A stretch of DNA of 64,000 nt from Archangium lansingense (lineage in GTDB: Bacteria; Myxococcota; Myxococcia; Myxococcales; Myxococcaceae): assembly GCF_026626635.1 (NCBI RefSeq), contig NZ_JAPNKA010000001.1, positions 3,348,001-3,412,000 of the forward strand, given 5' to 3'. Positions 42,201-46,360 of the stretch are shown here, piece by piece. Under the pieces are notes generated by a model. That model was not told the DNA's origin and searched no databases. It worked only from the letters and a program-made list of their open reading frames with translations. Within the stretch, counting starts at the first letter, position 1. Each line of letters opens with the position of its first letter. The translations under genes were made by a program, and so were the position numbers.

Positions 42201-43298
42201 CAGGGTGGAGAAGGGCGTGCCGAAGGTGACGGCTCCGCGCAGCACCACGGTATTGATGAAGAGGCCCACCAGGCCTTCCACCGCCAGGTGCGTGCGGCCG
42301 GCGACGGGCGTGCCTACGCAGAAGTCCGTCTGCCGCGAGTACCGGTACAGCAGCGCGGCGAAGGCGGCGTAGAACACCATGAAGGGCGTCACCTGCCGCT
42401 CGCGGCAGAGGGCGCGGACGGACTCGGTGAGCGAGGCGGGCAGCAAGCCCGGCTCGGTCTGCACTCCCTCCTCCAACCGGACCGCCGGACGCGGCTTGTC
42501 GGTGGGCAGCTCCAGCACGTGGGGCGCGCCGGCCAGTTGCCGCTTCCAGTAATCCAGGTGGGGTGCCTCGCGCTCCGTGGCGGCGGGCGTGCGCTGCCAG
42601 GCGGCGAAGTCGGCGTACTCCAGCGGCAGCGGGGCGAGCCGGGGGGCCCGTTGTTGGCCGAGCGCGGTGTAGAGCTCGCCCAGCTCCCGCATCAGCACGT
42701 TGTAGCTCCAGCCGTCCAGCACCAGGTGGTGCAGCACCAGCTCGAAGACGTGCCTGTCCGGCGCGAGGCGGAAGAGGTGGAAGCGGTAGAGCGGTCCGTG
42801 CTCCACGTCGAAGGGGCGCGTGGCCTCCTCGTGCAGCCGGTGCTGCAACCGCGCCTCCGGGTTGGCCTCGGCCGTCAGGTCCTCCGTGGCCAACACCCGC
42901 TCGGGTACTGGCCGCAGCGCCACCAGCGGGCGGCCCTCGGAGGAGGGGAAGACGGAGCGCAGGGCTTCGTGGCGTGCCAGCAGTTGCCGGAGCGCCGTCT
43001 CCAGCACCTGGGGCTCCAGCGCTCCGCTCAGCTCCACTGCCCGGGGGATGTTGTAGCTCGCCGCTCCCGGCGCGAGCTGATGCAGGAACCACATCCGCTC
43101 CTGCGCGGACGAGGGCACCGGGGGCTCGTTCGCCGGACGTCGCGCTGGCCCCGCGTCTCGCACCACGTTGGGCCGGGGCTCCACACCGGACGTGCCCTGG
43201 CTCTGGGTTCCTCCCTGGGGTCCGCGCTCGAGGAGCTGCTTGAGCAGCGCGCGCTTCTCACCAGGAGTCAGCTGATCGAACTCTTTTTGCGAGGCCAT
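23400..43298 (-). CDS. Six-module non-ribosomal peptide synthetase with terminal thioesterase
   Basis: One 6632-residue NRPS: six C-A-T modules, then a type I thioesterase. C domains are LCL-like, with HHxxxDG in C1-C5 and SHLVMDG in C6. I saw no epimerase, methyltransferase or cyclisation domain, so D-residues would need a trans enzyme. Carrier motifs (LGGHSLSATRL, five times; IGGDSLLAMRL in module 6) keep the Ser. The thioesterase has GHSFGG (Ser near 6447) and a C-terminal His (LPGGHS). The product is a hexapeptide or acyl-hexapeptide, linear or macrocyclic. Hand-read A-domain codes suggest Glu at module 3 and a basic residue at module 6; the other four are unfamiliar. The short N-terminal helix (KEFDQLTPGEKRALLKQLLE) may dock to an upstream partner. 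ATG 43298 is 19 nt after the outer-membrane-protein gene, so probably co-transcribed. No MbtH-like gene or PPTase is in the window. Confidence 0.95.
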   Translation of the reverse strand: MASQKEFDQLTPGEKRALLKQLLERGPQGGTQSQGTSGVEPRPNVVRDAGPARRPANEPPVPSSAQERMWFLHQLAPGAASYNIPRAVELSGALEPQVLETALRQLLARHEALRSVFPSSEGRPLVALRPVPERVLATEDLTAEANPEARLQHRLHEEATRPFDVEHGPLYRFHLFRLAPDRHVFELVLHHLVLDGWSYNVLMRELGELYTALGQQRAPRLAPLPLEYADFAAWQRTPAATEREAPHLDYWKRQLAGAPHVLELPTDKPRPAVRLEEGVQTEPGLLPASLTESVRALCRERQVTPFMVFYAAFAALLYRYSRQTDFCVGTPVAGRTHLAVEGLVGLFINTVVLRGAVTFGTPFSTLLSQSREQVLAAYAHQEAPFERVVEALQVERSLGRTPLVQVMFDLYQEERSLAEALPGLSARPVHVDTGTSQFDLSLTVIESAAGFTLTVQYSTELFEARTVQRMLEHYLRILEHALRAPDTHVGALALLSTAEHEQVLRSFNDTERPFDSEATLVSLFLDQVARTPDAPAIVAPEGTLSFRELAEQSSRLASHLIAAGAQPESVVGLCLERSLDAVVSLLAIFMSGAGCLPLEASHPAARRAALLRQSGARLVVSRSELFSGVELAVPLVSPDVRASEAVLSAPPRRARAENLAYLLYTSGSTGEPKGAELTHRNVVHAFASFDPYYVTQPGDCWVACGSFSFDMHLEEVLFSLTRGARTVLREVGPLGLARDIVRHGITHSVLTPSSLTTALEEPGALEAFRSMKMIALGGEAIPEQLVQQFALSRTSLINAYGPTETTICVVAEQVLPGQPVRLGHPLERSRAYVLDEHGQPVPIGIPGELFIGGLGLGRGYRGRPDLTAERFVPDPFSSTPGARLYRTGDRVHWNADGSLSFLGRTDFQVKVRGVRVELEEVEAALLRQPGVRQAAVITRGAGRDMRLEAFLVLENESALASLRQSLGRALPEAMVPSRFHALPSLPFTTSGKVDRKALAALPVEAPESPSQGEPPRGPVEELLAQLFGQVLGVETVRREDNFFHLGGHSLSATRLVARVRQAFGAELPLTALFSSPTVAGLAQALSQRQGHGTAELPTPTPLPVNAHPVLSPAQERLWFIQQFQPDSSAYHMPEAVELSGPLDPSALEQALRWLLARHPVLRLAIPSNDGNPAPVLLPLPEQVLRHESPSSQSEAASRLRQEVDRPFDIARGPLYRCWLLKLAPERHVLLLVFHHLLVDGLSLDILMRELGQAYAAFLQQRQPSLPPPGLDNASVALWLRSQPVLSREDSQLSFWQRQLADAPALLQLPTDKPRPSVLSHQGGFCGYHPLPASLSRDLLSFCRQHQATPFMVLYAAFASLLHRYSGQDDLCVGTPVSGRTHPSTEGVVGLLLNTVVLRTRFQPDASFSSLLAQVRSSTLEAIAHQDVPFERLVSALGVERSTSHTPLFQVMFDLNRVEHSLASAFPSLQAVRRKLEFFNSPFELTLTAIESPEGYELFFQYSTELFEAGTVQRMLEHYLRLLEHALRAPDTHVGALALLPPSEREQVLRSFNDTERPFDSEATLVSLFLEQVARTPDAPAVVAPEGTLSFRELAERSSRLASQLIAAGAGPESVVGLCLERSLDAVVVPLAILMSGAGCLPLEASHPAARRAALLRQSGARLVVSRPELFSGVELAVPLVSPDAGANETVRPAAPHRARAENLAYLLYTSGSTGEPKGVELTHRNLVHAFAAFDAYYATRPGDCWAASTSPSFDVHLEELFFSLTRGARTVLREVGPLGLARDILRHGITHVPITPSSLATALEEPGALEAFRSLQVLILGGEALPEQIVQQLAPTRTSLLNMYGPTETTLGIISERVRPGQPVRLGRPLERSRAYVLDEHGQPVPIGVPGELFIGGQGLGRGYRGRPDLTAERFVPDPFSGAPSARLYRTGDRVRWNADGSLSFLGRTDFQVKVRGVRIELEEVETALLRQPGVRQAAVITRGAGRDMRLEAFLVLENESALASLRQSLGRALPEAMVPSRLHALPSLPFTTSGKVDRKALTALAVDAGPLASEGEAPRGPVEELLAQLFSQVLGVETVCREDSFFHLGGHSLSATRLVARVRQAFGVELPLTSLFSSPTVAGLAQELSQRQGHGTAELPAPTPRPADAPPVLSPAQERLWFIQQLKPDSSAYHMPEAVELSGPLDSSALEQALRWLLARHPVLRLAVPSHDGAPAPVLLPIPEHVLRHESANEPSNAEALDRWLREKSLEPFAMERGPLYRCWLLKLAPECHVLLLVFHHLLVDGLSLDILMRELGQAYSAFLQKQQPALAPPGLDNASVALWLRSQPVLSREDSQLSFWQRQLADAPALLQLPTDKPRPSVLSHQGGFSGFHPLPASLSRDLRDFCRQHQATPFMVLYAAFASLLHRYSGQDDFCVGTPVSGRTHPSTEGVVGLLLNTVVLRTRFQPDASFSSLVSHVRASSLESFAHQDVPFERLVSALGVERSTSHTPLFQVVFNLNRVEHSLASAFPGLQARPLQPDALGSPFELSFVVTESAQGYTLACRYSTELFEAGTLQRLLSHYEQLLTHALRAPDTRIGALPLLTDAERHRLLVEWNQTHASNSTDACLHTLIEAQVVRAPHVAAVRLGDEVLTYGELNRRANQLAHQLRRLGVGPEVRVGLCLERSVEQVVAVLAILKAGGAYVPFEPSTPKERLAFMLRDSRAPVLITRRKLADGLSAQDVRLLCLDTHGPELAREPESNPLPLSGPEHLAYVIYTSGSTGMPKGVMIQHRSVVNLLAALETAIYAGSQAPLRVSLNAPLSFDASVKQLIQLAHGHTLCIMPEEARGDVSAMLSYIERYQLDVLDCSPAHLRLLLDEGLGTRPESTPRRVLVGGEALSASTWAVLAHHPRISFFNVYGPTECTVDTTACAASSRPEGPTIGRPLRNVRVYVLDQNLHPVPVGVPGELFIGGAGLGRGYQERPDLTAEKFIPDPFSSTPGARLYRTGDLVRYLPDGHIEYLDRIDFQVKVRGFRIELGEVEAVLGRHPAVSEAAVVVHEASGDKRLVAFLVPRSEPVPEGELRAWLRQSLPEYMVPAALVPLERMPLSRHGKVDRKALAALAVDASPMVTEGEAPRGPVEELLAQLFGQVLGVETVRREDDFFHLGGHSLSATRLVSRVRQSFGVELPLVALFTSPTVAGLARELSQRQGHGMAGLSAPTPRPADAPPVLSFAQERMWFLQQLRPDSHAYHIDGAVEVEGPLQADVLEQALRWLLERHPVLRLAVPSQEGNPAPVLLPVPGQVLRQESLAERLDAKERLAERLRQEVDRPFDMAQGPLFRFWLWRLSPERHALLLVFHHLLVDGLSMGILLRELGQAYAAFLLHQPPSLPAPLLDNSDVAAWQRTPALLAREEAQLRFWRSQLEDAPRLLQLPTDKPRPSVLSDSGSSTSSLRLPDSLSHALGVLCRQHQVTPFMALYAAFSALLSRYCGQQDLCVGVPVSGRTHPSSEQVVGLFVNTLVLRSQPRPDSSFASLLAQVRASSLDAFAHQDVPFEKLISHLGVERSPNHSPLFQVMFDLNRVEHSLADALPGLQVRPLKQDILSSPFDLSLTAIESPEGYEFFFQYSTELFEAGTVQRMLEHYLRLLEHALRAPDTRLDALSLLAPSERQQVLFSFNDTQRPFDSEATVVSLFLDQVARTPEAPAIVAPEGTLSFRELAEQSSRLAAHLIAAGAGPESVVGLCLERSLDAVVSLFAIFMSGAGCLPLEASHPAARRAALLRQSGARLVLSRTNLFSGVTLEVPLVSPDVRATEAVLSTPPRRARAENLAYLLYTSGSTGEPKGVELTHRNVVHCFAAFDPYYATRPGDCWACSGSLSFDIHLEEVLFSLTRGARTVLREVGPLGLGRDIVHHGITHTVITPSSLATALEEPDALEAFRSLKVLVTGGEVLPDPLVQQLALTKTKLVNTYGPTETSINVVAEFTPLDRPVRLGRPLDRCRIYVLDERGEPVPPGVPGELFIGGTPLGRGYRGRPELTAERFLPDPFSGDPGARLYRTGDRVRWNSDGSLSFLGRTDFQVKVRGVRIELEEVEAALLRQPGVRQAAVIIRGSGRDMRLEAFLVLENESALASLRQSLARALPEAMVPSRFHALPSLPFTTSGKVDRKALAALPVEAPESPSQGEAPRGPVEELLAQLFGQVLSVETVRREDDFFHLGGHSLSATRLVARVRQAFGVELPLTALFSSPTVAGLAHEVSQRQGHDTAELPAPTPRPADAPPVLSFAQERMWFLQQLQPDSHAYHIDGAVEVEGPLQADVLEQALRWLLARHPVLRLAVPSQEGNPAPVLLPVPERVLHLESLAGLPEAASRLTARLRQEADKPFDMAQGPLYRFWLWRLSPGRHALLLVFHHLLVDGLSLDILMRELGQAYAAFLQHQPPSLPAPLLDNSDVAAWQRTPALLSREEAQLRFWRSQLEDAPRLLQLPTDKPRPSLLSDSGSSTASLRLSESLSQALGALCRQHQVTPFMALYAAFSALLSRYCGQQDLCVGVPVSGRTHPSSEQVVGLFVNTLVLRSQPQPDASFASLLAQVRTTALDAFAHQDVPFEKLISHLGVERSSNRSPLIQVAFVWNRIGQSMSDALPGLATRSIELSSTASKFDLALIVLENGPSLEISADFSTELFEASTVQRMLEHYLRLLEHALHAPDTRLEALPLLSGEEREHVVRSFNDTWRPFETGTTYASLFQAQAARAPEAPALLARDGALTYRQLDERATALAHQLAALGAGPESVIGVCLERSSELLVSLLAILKAGAAYLPLEVAHPASRRTALLRSAGARLVVARPESFPEPVEGLTCVAPDAHRASAPLRPAAPENLALVLFTSGSTGEPKAVALTHRNLCHLFAAADTGYPSRPGDTTLAAASVAFDVHVAELLYPLARGARIVLRETGPLGMARDILQHRATHLLATPSVLSAALEEPEAPEALRVLSYLQLGGEAPPESLVQRLATGQLRLLNGYGPSENTCFTTLSPLRPGAPIRLGRPLDRVRLYVVDGLGQPTPPGVPGELYIGGEGLARGYHGRPGLTAERFVPDALSGTPGARLYRTGDRVRWNEDGTLGFLGRTDFQVKVRGVRIELEEVEAALLRQPGVRQAAVLARQHGRELRLEGFIARADATSGDAEALRQALASVLPDAMVPSRLIVLPQLPLTANGKVDRKALAALPVEQSEAASPGEPPRGPVEELLAQLFSQVLGVETVRREDDFFHLGGHSLSATRLVARVRQAFGVELPLTAFFSAPTVAGLAARLGTAPGRKAERLLPPEGERPTSVPPSLVQERLWYALQLPEAPPFVVMIASVLEGALDAAALEAAIVGVVERNETLRSTFILRGETLLVQVDTAARPRLLRTDLSHLPPEESLAVANDIATRHGRQHFELARGPLYRFELLQLDTAGTRHVLIASLSHLVMDGLGMQSFLGELARAYHATLAGQSPALPPALVQYSDFARWQRGPEHLRQVEESLESWKQALANAPPVLDLPLDFPRRAPALNANMRPVRLTLGAGSVAALKTLARQEGVSTFTAMLALTQAWLHRLSGQEHVVVASPFSGRLLPETERMVGYFANVLPLCTDLSGELSFRALLKRTRDVVLHATTHQEIPFKRIVDVAQPDADRTAPPLAQALLMLDTFSAPGFAGLAMSDLAGEGIIPAYDVVVHLLEKSGSMECTLATDGALFTPRTAERMSGAFEQLFSEVVRAPDAPLSRLALLPASQRQQVLEALDGGTQQVPAGACIHTLFEAQVRRTPEAPAVAHGTTTWSYAELNARANLLASRLVASGLRPEERVGVVMEPSAQGLAVLLGILKAGGAYVPLDPGWPEPRKRLALERAGARTLWVDAALKEAHEGLVSLVEVPPQPEQIPGELGPGPRTVSDAQLAYIIFTSGSTGEPKGVMVEHRSVVNHNLAIAARFGLRPGDRMLQFAPLSFDAAAEDLYPPLAVGATVVMRNGLVPAHALTPSLEQEDITIISLPPTYIEEWVRQMDALGQRVPSRLRLLAPGGDVLKRETYEAWLRVGGAHAPWLNVYGPTECTITSATCDIPGAEGVGTDVTFPIGRPIPRVRFYLLDEHLEPVLPGLPGKVYIAGAALSRGYLGAPDMTAERFLPDLFSAEPGARMYHTGDLARLQPDGRLRFLGRADHQVKIRGFRIELSEIENCLRRFPKVEEAVVLARTSAAGLQQLCAWVQAPTSVGADALRSHVAAELPAYMVPAAFVVMEQLPINNNGKVDRRALPSPEAAPAAPTETPAASQELAFRSTLEMRLQRLWSEVLHQPEVGPGDDFFQIGGDSLLAMRLLGRMEEEFGMPVPLATLFQNPVLKDAADALAELLAEGGALSSVVPLHGPDVPADAPAIFLFHPGDGELHYYRHLTPLLEPHLRCFGIQAPETLSPRTFATFAERIEEYVADIRAIQPQGPYRLLGHSFGGYPAYGVAAALEAAGERVELLAMMDTITDHVMKEVEPVQLAPDLAIAKMFEVLSEELERELAPLPQDERWERVATRARDTGAVAAHFTGKDLARLSRMLELLPPQIPGWPVPELPHARLRFFRASSTPTQDETLGWSRYVPRERIDVVLLPGGHSSALEHPGVKDFVARLLAMVGVCGEQAAG
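24227..27398 (-). other. NRPS module 6: C-A-T, predicted basic residue
   Basis: Residues about 5301-6357. The C domain is the most divergent (SLVQERLWYALQLPEAPPF; SHLVMDG, so the first His is Ser but the catalytic His and Asp remain). The hand-read code is D-A-E-S-A-G-V-I-T; its first four positions and the Gly match the bacitracin Lys code (DAESIGSVC), so Lys or another basic residue is suggested, at low to moderate certainty. Confidence 0.82.
27399..30522 (-). other. NRPS module 5: C-A-T, substrate unknown
   Basis: Residues about 4260-5300. The A3 motif is altered to FTSGSTGEPKAVALTH and A5 to GYGPSENT. The hand-read code is D-V-A-L-Q-G-G-C-F, unlike any known to me. It belongs to the same A-domain lineage as modules 1, 2 and 4 but is the most diverged. 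Confidence 0.84.
30523..33670 (-). other. NRPS module 4: C-A-T, substrate unknown
   Basis: Residues about 3210-4259. The C domain starts VLSFAQERMWFLQQL and is close to that of module 5. The hand-read code is D-I-E-V-V-G-T-I-N, unknown to me; Asn at position 331 could contact a polar side chain. Confidence 0.85.
33671..36844 (-). other. NRPS module 3: C-A-T, predicted glutamate
   Basis: Residues about 2152-3209. The C domain is nearly the same as that of module 2, but the A domain is of a different, canonical type (YTSGSTGMPKGVMIQH; NVYGPTECTVD). The hand-read code is D-A-K-D-L-G-V-V-D, identical to the classical Glu code (surfactin module 1), so Glu is a confident prediction. Confidence 0.88.
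36845..39976 (-). other. NRPS module 2: C-A-T, substrate unknown
   Basis: Residues about 1108-2151. C motif HHLLVDG. The hand-read code is D-V-E-P-I-G-M-L-G, unknown to me; Pro at position 278 is unusual. The A domain is close to those of modules 1 and 4 outside the pocket. Confidence 0.85.
39977..43298 (-). other. NRPS module 1: C-A-T, substrate unknown
   Basis: Residues about 1-1107; boundaries approximate. The C domain has HHLVLDGWS. A-domain specificity positions (GrsA 235-331, aligned by eye) read D-M-E-V-A-G-A-I-C, which matches no code I know. The A3 motif is YTSGSTGEPKGAELTH, the T motif LGGHSLSATRL. Its C domain would accept the starter acyl chain if the loading protein at 13735-17679 feeds this enzyme. 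Confidence 0.85.
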
Positions 43299-43317
43299 GA
43301 TGTGGAGTGAATCGTCC

Positions 43318-44742
43318 TTACATCCGGATGGTGACGCCGAGCCCGGCTCGGAAGAGCATGTGGCTCGAGGAAGGCAGCTCCGCCACGGTGGAGTCCGGCT
43401 CGAAGAGGAACTCGCTTCCGCGCTCGCCGAAGGGCATCTCGAGGTACGCCTGCACGTTCACGTCGCGCAGCACGCCGATACCGCCATCCACGCGTGCCAG
43501 GTAGGAGCGATCGCTCAGGTTGGACATCACGCTGAGTCCGATGCCGGGCTCGGCCTGGCTGCGGCGATCCACGCGCACCTGGATCAGCCCGTAGGTGCGG
43601 CCGAAGAAGAGCGGGCGGTAGTCCCCCGTGGAGTGCACCCAGGTGAGCAGGGGGCGGTCCTCGTACCCGAGCGCGTTGTAGAAGCCCTCCAGCCGGACGT
43701 TGGCTCGGTACACGTCTCCGAGCCGGAAGGTGGTCTCCACGCCGCCGCTGGCCAGCAGCTGCGGTCCCAGATAGGGGCGCTCGGAGATGCCCGCCCCGGT
43801 GAGCTGCCAGGTGCGTGCGAGGCTGTCGCGCACCAGGGCCACCTCGGTGTTGAAGTCCAGCGGGCCCACTCCCACGGACCAGCCCAGGCCGTAGCGGGGC
43901 CGGCGCCCCTGCTGGAACGCCGCGGTGAGGCTCAGCTCGCTCGGCCCGAGTGTCACCTCGGCCCTCACCGCTCCTCCGTAGCGCAGCCGCTGGGAGGCGG
44001 GTCCCTTCAGGTCCGCCGTGGCGATCAACCACAGGTTCGAGGCCATGGCCTCCCAGGGGATGTTCACCTTCAGCATGTCGACGCCCGTGCGCAGATCCAA
44101 CGCATCGAGCGGCCGCGGATTGGGCTCCTGGAGGAAGTCGGTGGGGTTCCACACCTTGTTGCTGCCCCACCGGAGCTGCTGGCGGCCGATGGTGAAGAAC
44201 ACGCGCTTGCCCAGGCCGAACCGGAACCAGAACTGATCCAGGGTGACCTGGGGCGTGGACAGCACTGGATCCAGCGCATCGTAGAGGAGCCGCCCTCGCA
44301 CGAAGCCCCGCAGCTCGTCCGAGGGCTGGATGTCGATGAAGACATCCGCGAGCGAGGGGAGCACGGGCTGCATCGTCCGTCCCTCGCTCCCCTGGAAGCC
44401 GAGGAACTCGGCACGTTGGTAGTAGAGGCCTCCCAGGGTGAGCAGATCCCGCTCCCGTTGTCCCTCCGCGGTTCGCGAGGGGACCGCGTCGAAGATGGGC
44501 ACCTGAGCGGGGGCGGGCGTGGCCTGCTCCGGTGTCTCGGCGCTCTCGTCGGCGGGGGTGATGGTGGCCGGCTGCATCCACTCATCCAGTGGTGAGGCGC
44601 TGACTGGTGGTGCGGAGACCGCTCCGGGTGCTTCCACCGGAGCGGTGTCTGGCCCCTCGTCGCGCCGTTCTGCCGCGGCGGCGAGGTCCGGACAGAGGAG
44701 CAGCAGCGCGGCTGCGATGGACAGTGGGGGCGGGCGGGGCAT
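43318..44742 (-). CDS. Outer-membrane beta-barrel protein, function unknown
   Basis: A 474-residue exported protein: a Sec signal (SIAAALLLLCPDLAAAA), an Ala/Pro/Glu-rich linker to about residue 85, then alternating amphipathic strands rich in Tyr/Trp/Arg (FFTIGRQQLRWGSNKVWNPT, YGLIQVRVDRRSQAEPG), typical of porin-like barrels such as alginate-export or DUF1302-type proteins. The family was not identified for certain. It lies 19 nt upstream of the NRPS start and downstream of the JmjC gene on the same strand. With the FtsX/LolA genes it could form a route for the product through the outer membrane (inference). Confidence 0.78.
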   Translation of the reverse strand: MPRPPPLSIAAALLLLCPDLAAAAERRDEGPDTAPVEAPGAVSAPPVSASPLDEWMQPATITPADESAETPEQATPAPAQVPIFDAVPSRTAEGQRERDLLTLGGLYYQRAEFLGFQGSEGRTMQPVLPSLADVFIDIQPSDELRGFVRGRLLYDALDPVLSTPQVTLDQFWFRFGLGKRVFFTIGRQQLRWGSNKVWNPTDFLQEPNPRPLDALDLRTGVDMLKVNIPWEAMASNLWLIATADLKGPASQRLRYGGAVRAEVTLGPSELSLTAAFQQGRRPRYGLGWSVGVGPLDFNTEVALVRDSLARTWQLTGAGISERPYLGPQLLASGGVETTFRLGDVYRANVRLEGFYNALGYEDRPLLTWVHSTGDYRPLFFGRTYGLIQVRVDRRSQAEPGIGLSVMSNLSDRSYLARVDGGIGVLRDVNVQAYLEMPFGERGSEFLFEPDSTVAELPSSSHMLFRAGLGVTIRM

Positions 44743-44856
44743 GGGGGGAAGCGAAGTGTATCGATTGCGGATGGTGCGGGAAAAGAGAGGGCCGGTTCAC
44801 TCCCGTCCCCTGGACGCCACGTTCGCGGAGTGTTGGTCCGCGGCCTCGCACGAGCC

Positions 44857-46041
44857 TCAGTCGCGCGCGAAGTAGTTCGTCCCCTGGGCGTTGCGCTCCA
44901 TCATCGCGGCCAGGGCGCCGGGCTGGCCCGGGAACGGCTCGCCGGACACCTGGAAGACGAACTGGTCGTAGTAGCGCGTCAGCTGCTGGCGCAGGCTGTC
45001 CGGGAGCCGCGTGGCGAGCCGCCGCGTCTCGTCCTGGTGCGCCGCGTGCCGGGGCTCCTCCGCCTCCCGCGCCCCGCCGGACTCCGGTGCGCCGGCCGCC
45101 TCCGCCGCGACGAGCACGCTCCTCACGTAGTGGGCCCGGGCCTCCGCCCGTTGCGCGGCCGTGGCGTCCTGGAACAGCCGGAGCGCCTTCGTCACGTTCT
45201 CCTGCAGCGCGATGATCTCCTCCAGCGGCGCGGGGAACACCCAGTTGTTGATCATCACGTTGAAGCCGTACGACTCCACGTGGTGCCACCACATGGGGGG
45301 CAGGAAGAGCACCTCGCCGGGCTCGAGCACCGCCACCCGGGCCTCCTTCATCGCCTGCTCGAAGAGCGGGAAGCGCTCGAGGTCCGGCTCCAGCATCCTC
45401 ACGCGGCTCGCCTGGGCGTAGTTGAGCATGCGATCGAAAGGTGCGTGGTACATGGAGGGCATCAACTCGGGCGCGAACACCGTCACCCGCTTCGTCCCCT
45501 CGAGCATGCAGATGAAGTTGAGGAAGTCGTCGTAGTGCAGGTTGACCACCTGCCCGTCGGAGCCGGCCCACAGCATCGGGCGCGCCTGCTCCTCGGAGAG
45601 CAGTGGCAGCACCCCCGGCCCGAGCGATTCCCAGAGGGGAGTCCCCGGGTCGAGGAACATGGCCTGCAGGTACACGTAGCTGTCGGACTCGCCGTTGAGG
45701 CTGCGCAGCAACTGGCTCGCGAACGTGTCGAAGGGCACCCGCGGCTGCGGTGGGCCGTACGTCGTGCTCCGCGCCTCGCTGTCCTGGAAGTGGTAGTGCC
45801 CTCCCGTGCCCCGGGGCAGTGTGCTGTAGCGCACCGGCTCGGCTCCGTGCAGCGAGCCCAGGAACTCCAGCTTCTGTCCGGCCGTGGCGCGCGCCCTCAG
45901 CTCCTTCAGCAGCTTCCAGTCCTCCATGCAGCCCGTCAGCACCACCGGCTCCTGGCTGTGGTGGGCCCAGAACTCCCCGGGCTCAGGCCGGTGCAGGCGG
46001 CGGATGGGGCGGGCCTCGAAGGGCAGCGGGCGCAGGCTCAT
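44857..46041 (-). CDS. JmjC/cupin_8 Fe(II)/2-oxoglutarate oxygenase
   Basis: A 394-residue protein with the FIH-like JmjC (cupin_8) fold. Predicted iron ligands are His169 and Asp171 (NLHYDDF) with a distal His in PPMWWHHVES (His253 or His254); the intervening VTVFAPEL and RVAVLEPGEVLFLPP are typical. Family members hydroxylate side chains of proteins, peptides or carrier-bound amino acids. It lies upstream of the barrel-protein and NRPS genes on the same strand and is divergent from the small peptide/Rieske genes across 134 bp, so either could supply its substrate. The C-terminal 110 residues are charged and have no recognised domain. Confidence 0.86.
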   Translation of the reverse strand: MSLRPLPFEARPIRRLHRPEPGEFWAHHSQEPVVLTGCMEDWKLLKELRARATAGQKLEFLGSLHGAEPVRYSTLPRGTGGHYHFQDSEARSTTYGPPQPRVPFDTFASQLLRSLNGESDSYVYLQAMFLDPGTPLWESLGPGVLPLLSEEQARPMLWAGSDGQVVNLHYDDFLNFICMLEGTKRVTVFAPELMPSMYHAPFDRMLNYAQASRVRMLEPDLERFPLFEQAMKEARVAVLEPGEVLFLPPMWWHHVESYGFNVMINNWVFPAPLEEIIALQENVTKALRLFQDATAAQRAEARAHYVRSVLVAAEAAGAPESGGAREAEEPRHAAHQDETRRLATRLPDSLRQQLTRYYDQFVFQVSGEPFPGQPGALAAMMERNAQGTNYFARD

Positions 46042-46082
46042 GAGATTTCCACTTTAATAGAAGGGTTCACCCCGGCCGTACG

Positions 46083-46112
46083 TTGACAGAGGTCCTCTTT
46101 CGCTGGAATATC
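46083..46112 (+). promoter_or_regulatory. Putative promoter for the small-peptide/Rieske operon
   Basis: A perfect -35 hexamer TTGACA at 46083-46088 is followed after 17-18 nt by GAATAT/AATATC, a weak -10. It lies in a 134-bp AT-richer region between divergent genes, about 65-90 nt upstream of the peptide start. The TTG of the -35 box was considered as a start codon and rejected. Confidence 0.5.
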
Positions 46113-46175
46113 AGAACTTGGGAGTTATCCCCGCTTCTAGCCAGCATTATCAACCCCCCGTGCAGGAGGCCCCCC

Positions 46176-46346
46176 ATGGCATCGGAAGAGATCAGCGCGT
46201 CGCCCGTTGCATCCGTCACCGCCGAGCAGGCCCCGTCTTCCGAGGCCATGAGCGCCGCGGCGCCTGAGAAGCTGGATGAGCTCGAGGAGATCAACTTCCT
46301 GCTCGAGGAGATCGAGAGCAAGATCGCTCCCCTCGCGCTGGCCTGA
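46176..46346 (+). CDS. 56-residue peptide, candidate ribosomal-peptide precursor
   Basis: A small gene with a perfect Shine-Dalgarno (AGGAGG at 46164-46169, 6 nt before ATG). The product has a Ser/Ala/Glu/Pro-rich first half (residues 1-31) and an acidic, helix-prone second half (EKLDELEEINFLLEEIESK, residues 31-49) that ends in hydrophobic IAPLALA. It has no signal peptide, TM segment or cysteine. It is 14 nt upstream of a Rieske oxygenase gene and so co-transcribed with it. The shape (acidic leader-like part, short tail) recalls RiPP precursors; modification by Rieske or JmjC enzymes and trimming by TldD/TldE is an inference. It could instead be an accessory subunit or scaffold peptide of the oxygenase. 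No known family was recognised. Confidence 0.75.
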   Translation: MASEEISASPVASVTAEQAPSSEAMSAAAPEKLDELEEINFLLEEIESKIAPLALA

Positions 46347-46360
46347 GCCGGGAAGCCGTC

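Noticed and set aside
23400..43298. Possible epimerisation or dual C/E domains
   Set aside because: No E-domain motifs and no additional N-terminal His motif in any C domain; all look LCL-like.
46083..46175. Peptide gene starting at TTG 46083
   Set aside because: That TTG is part of the -35 box; ATG 46176 has a perfect AGGAGG at ideal spacing.
46176..46346. Small peptide as an MbtH-like protein
   Set aside because: It lacks the NPEEQYSIWP-type core and the tryptophans that define MbtH proteins, and has an acidic helical sequence instead.
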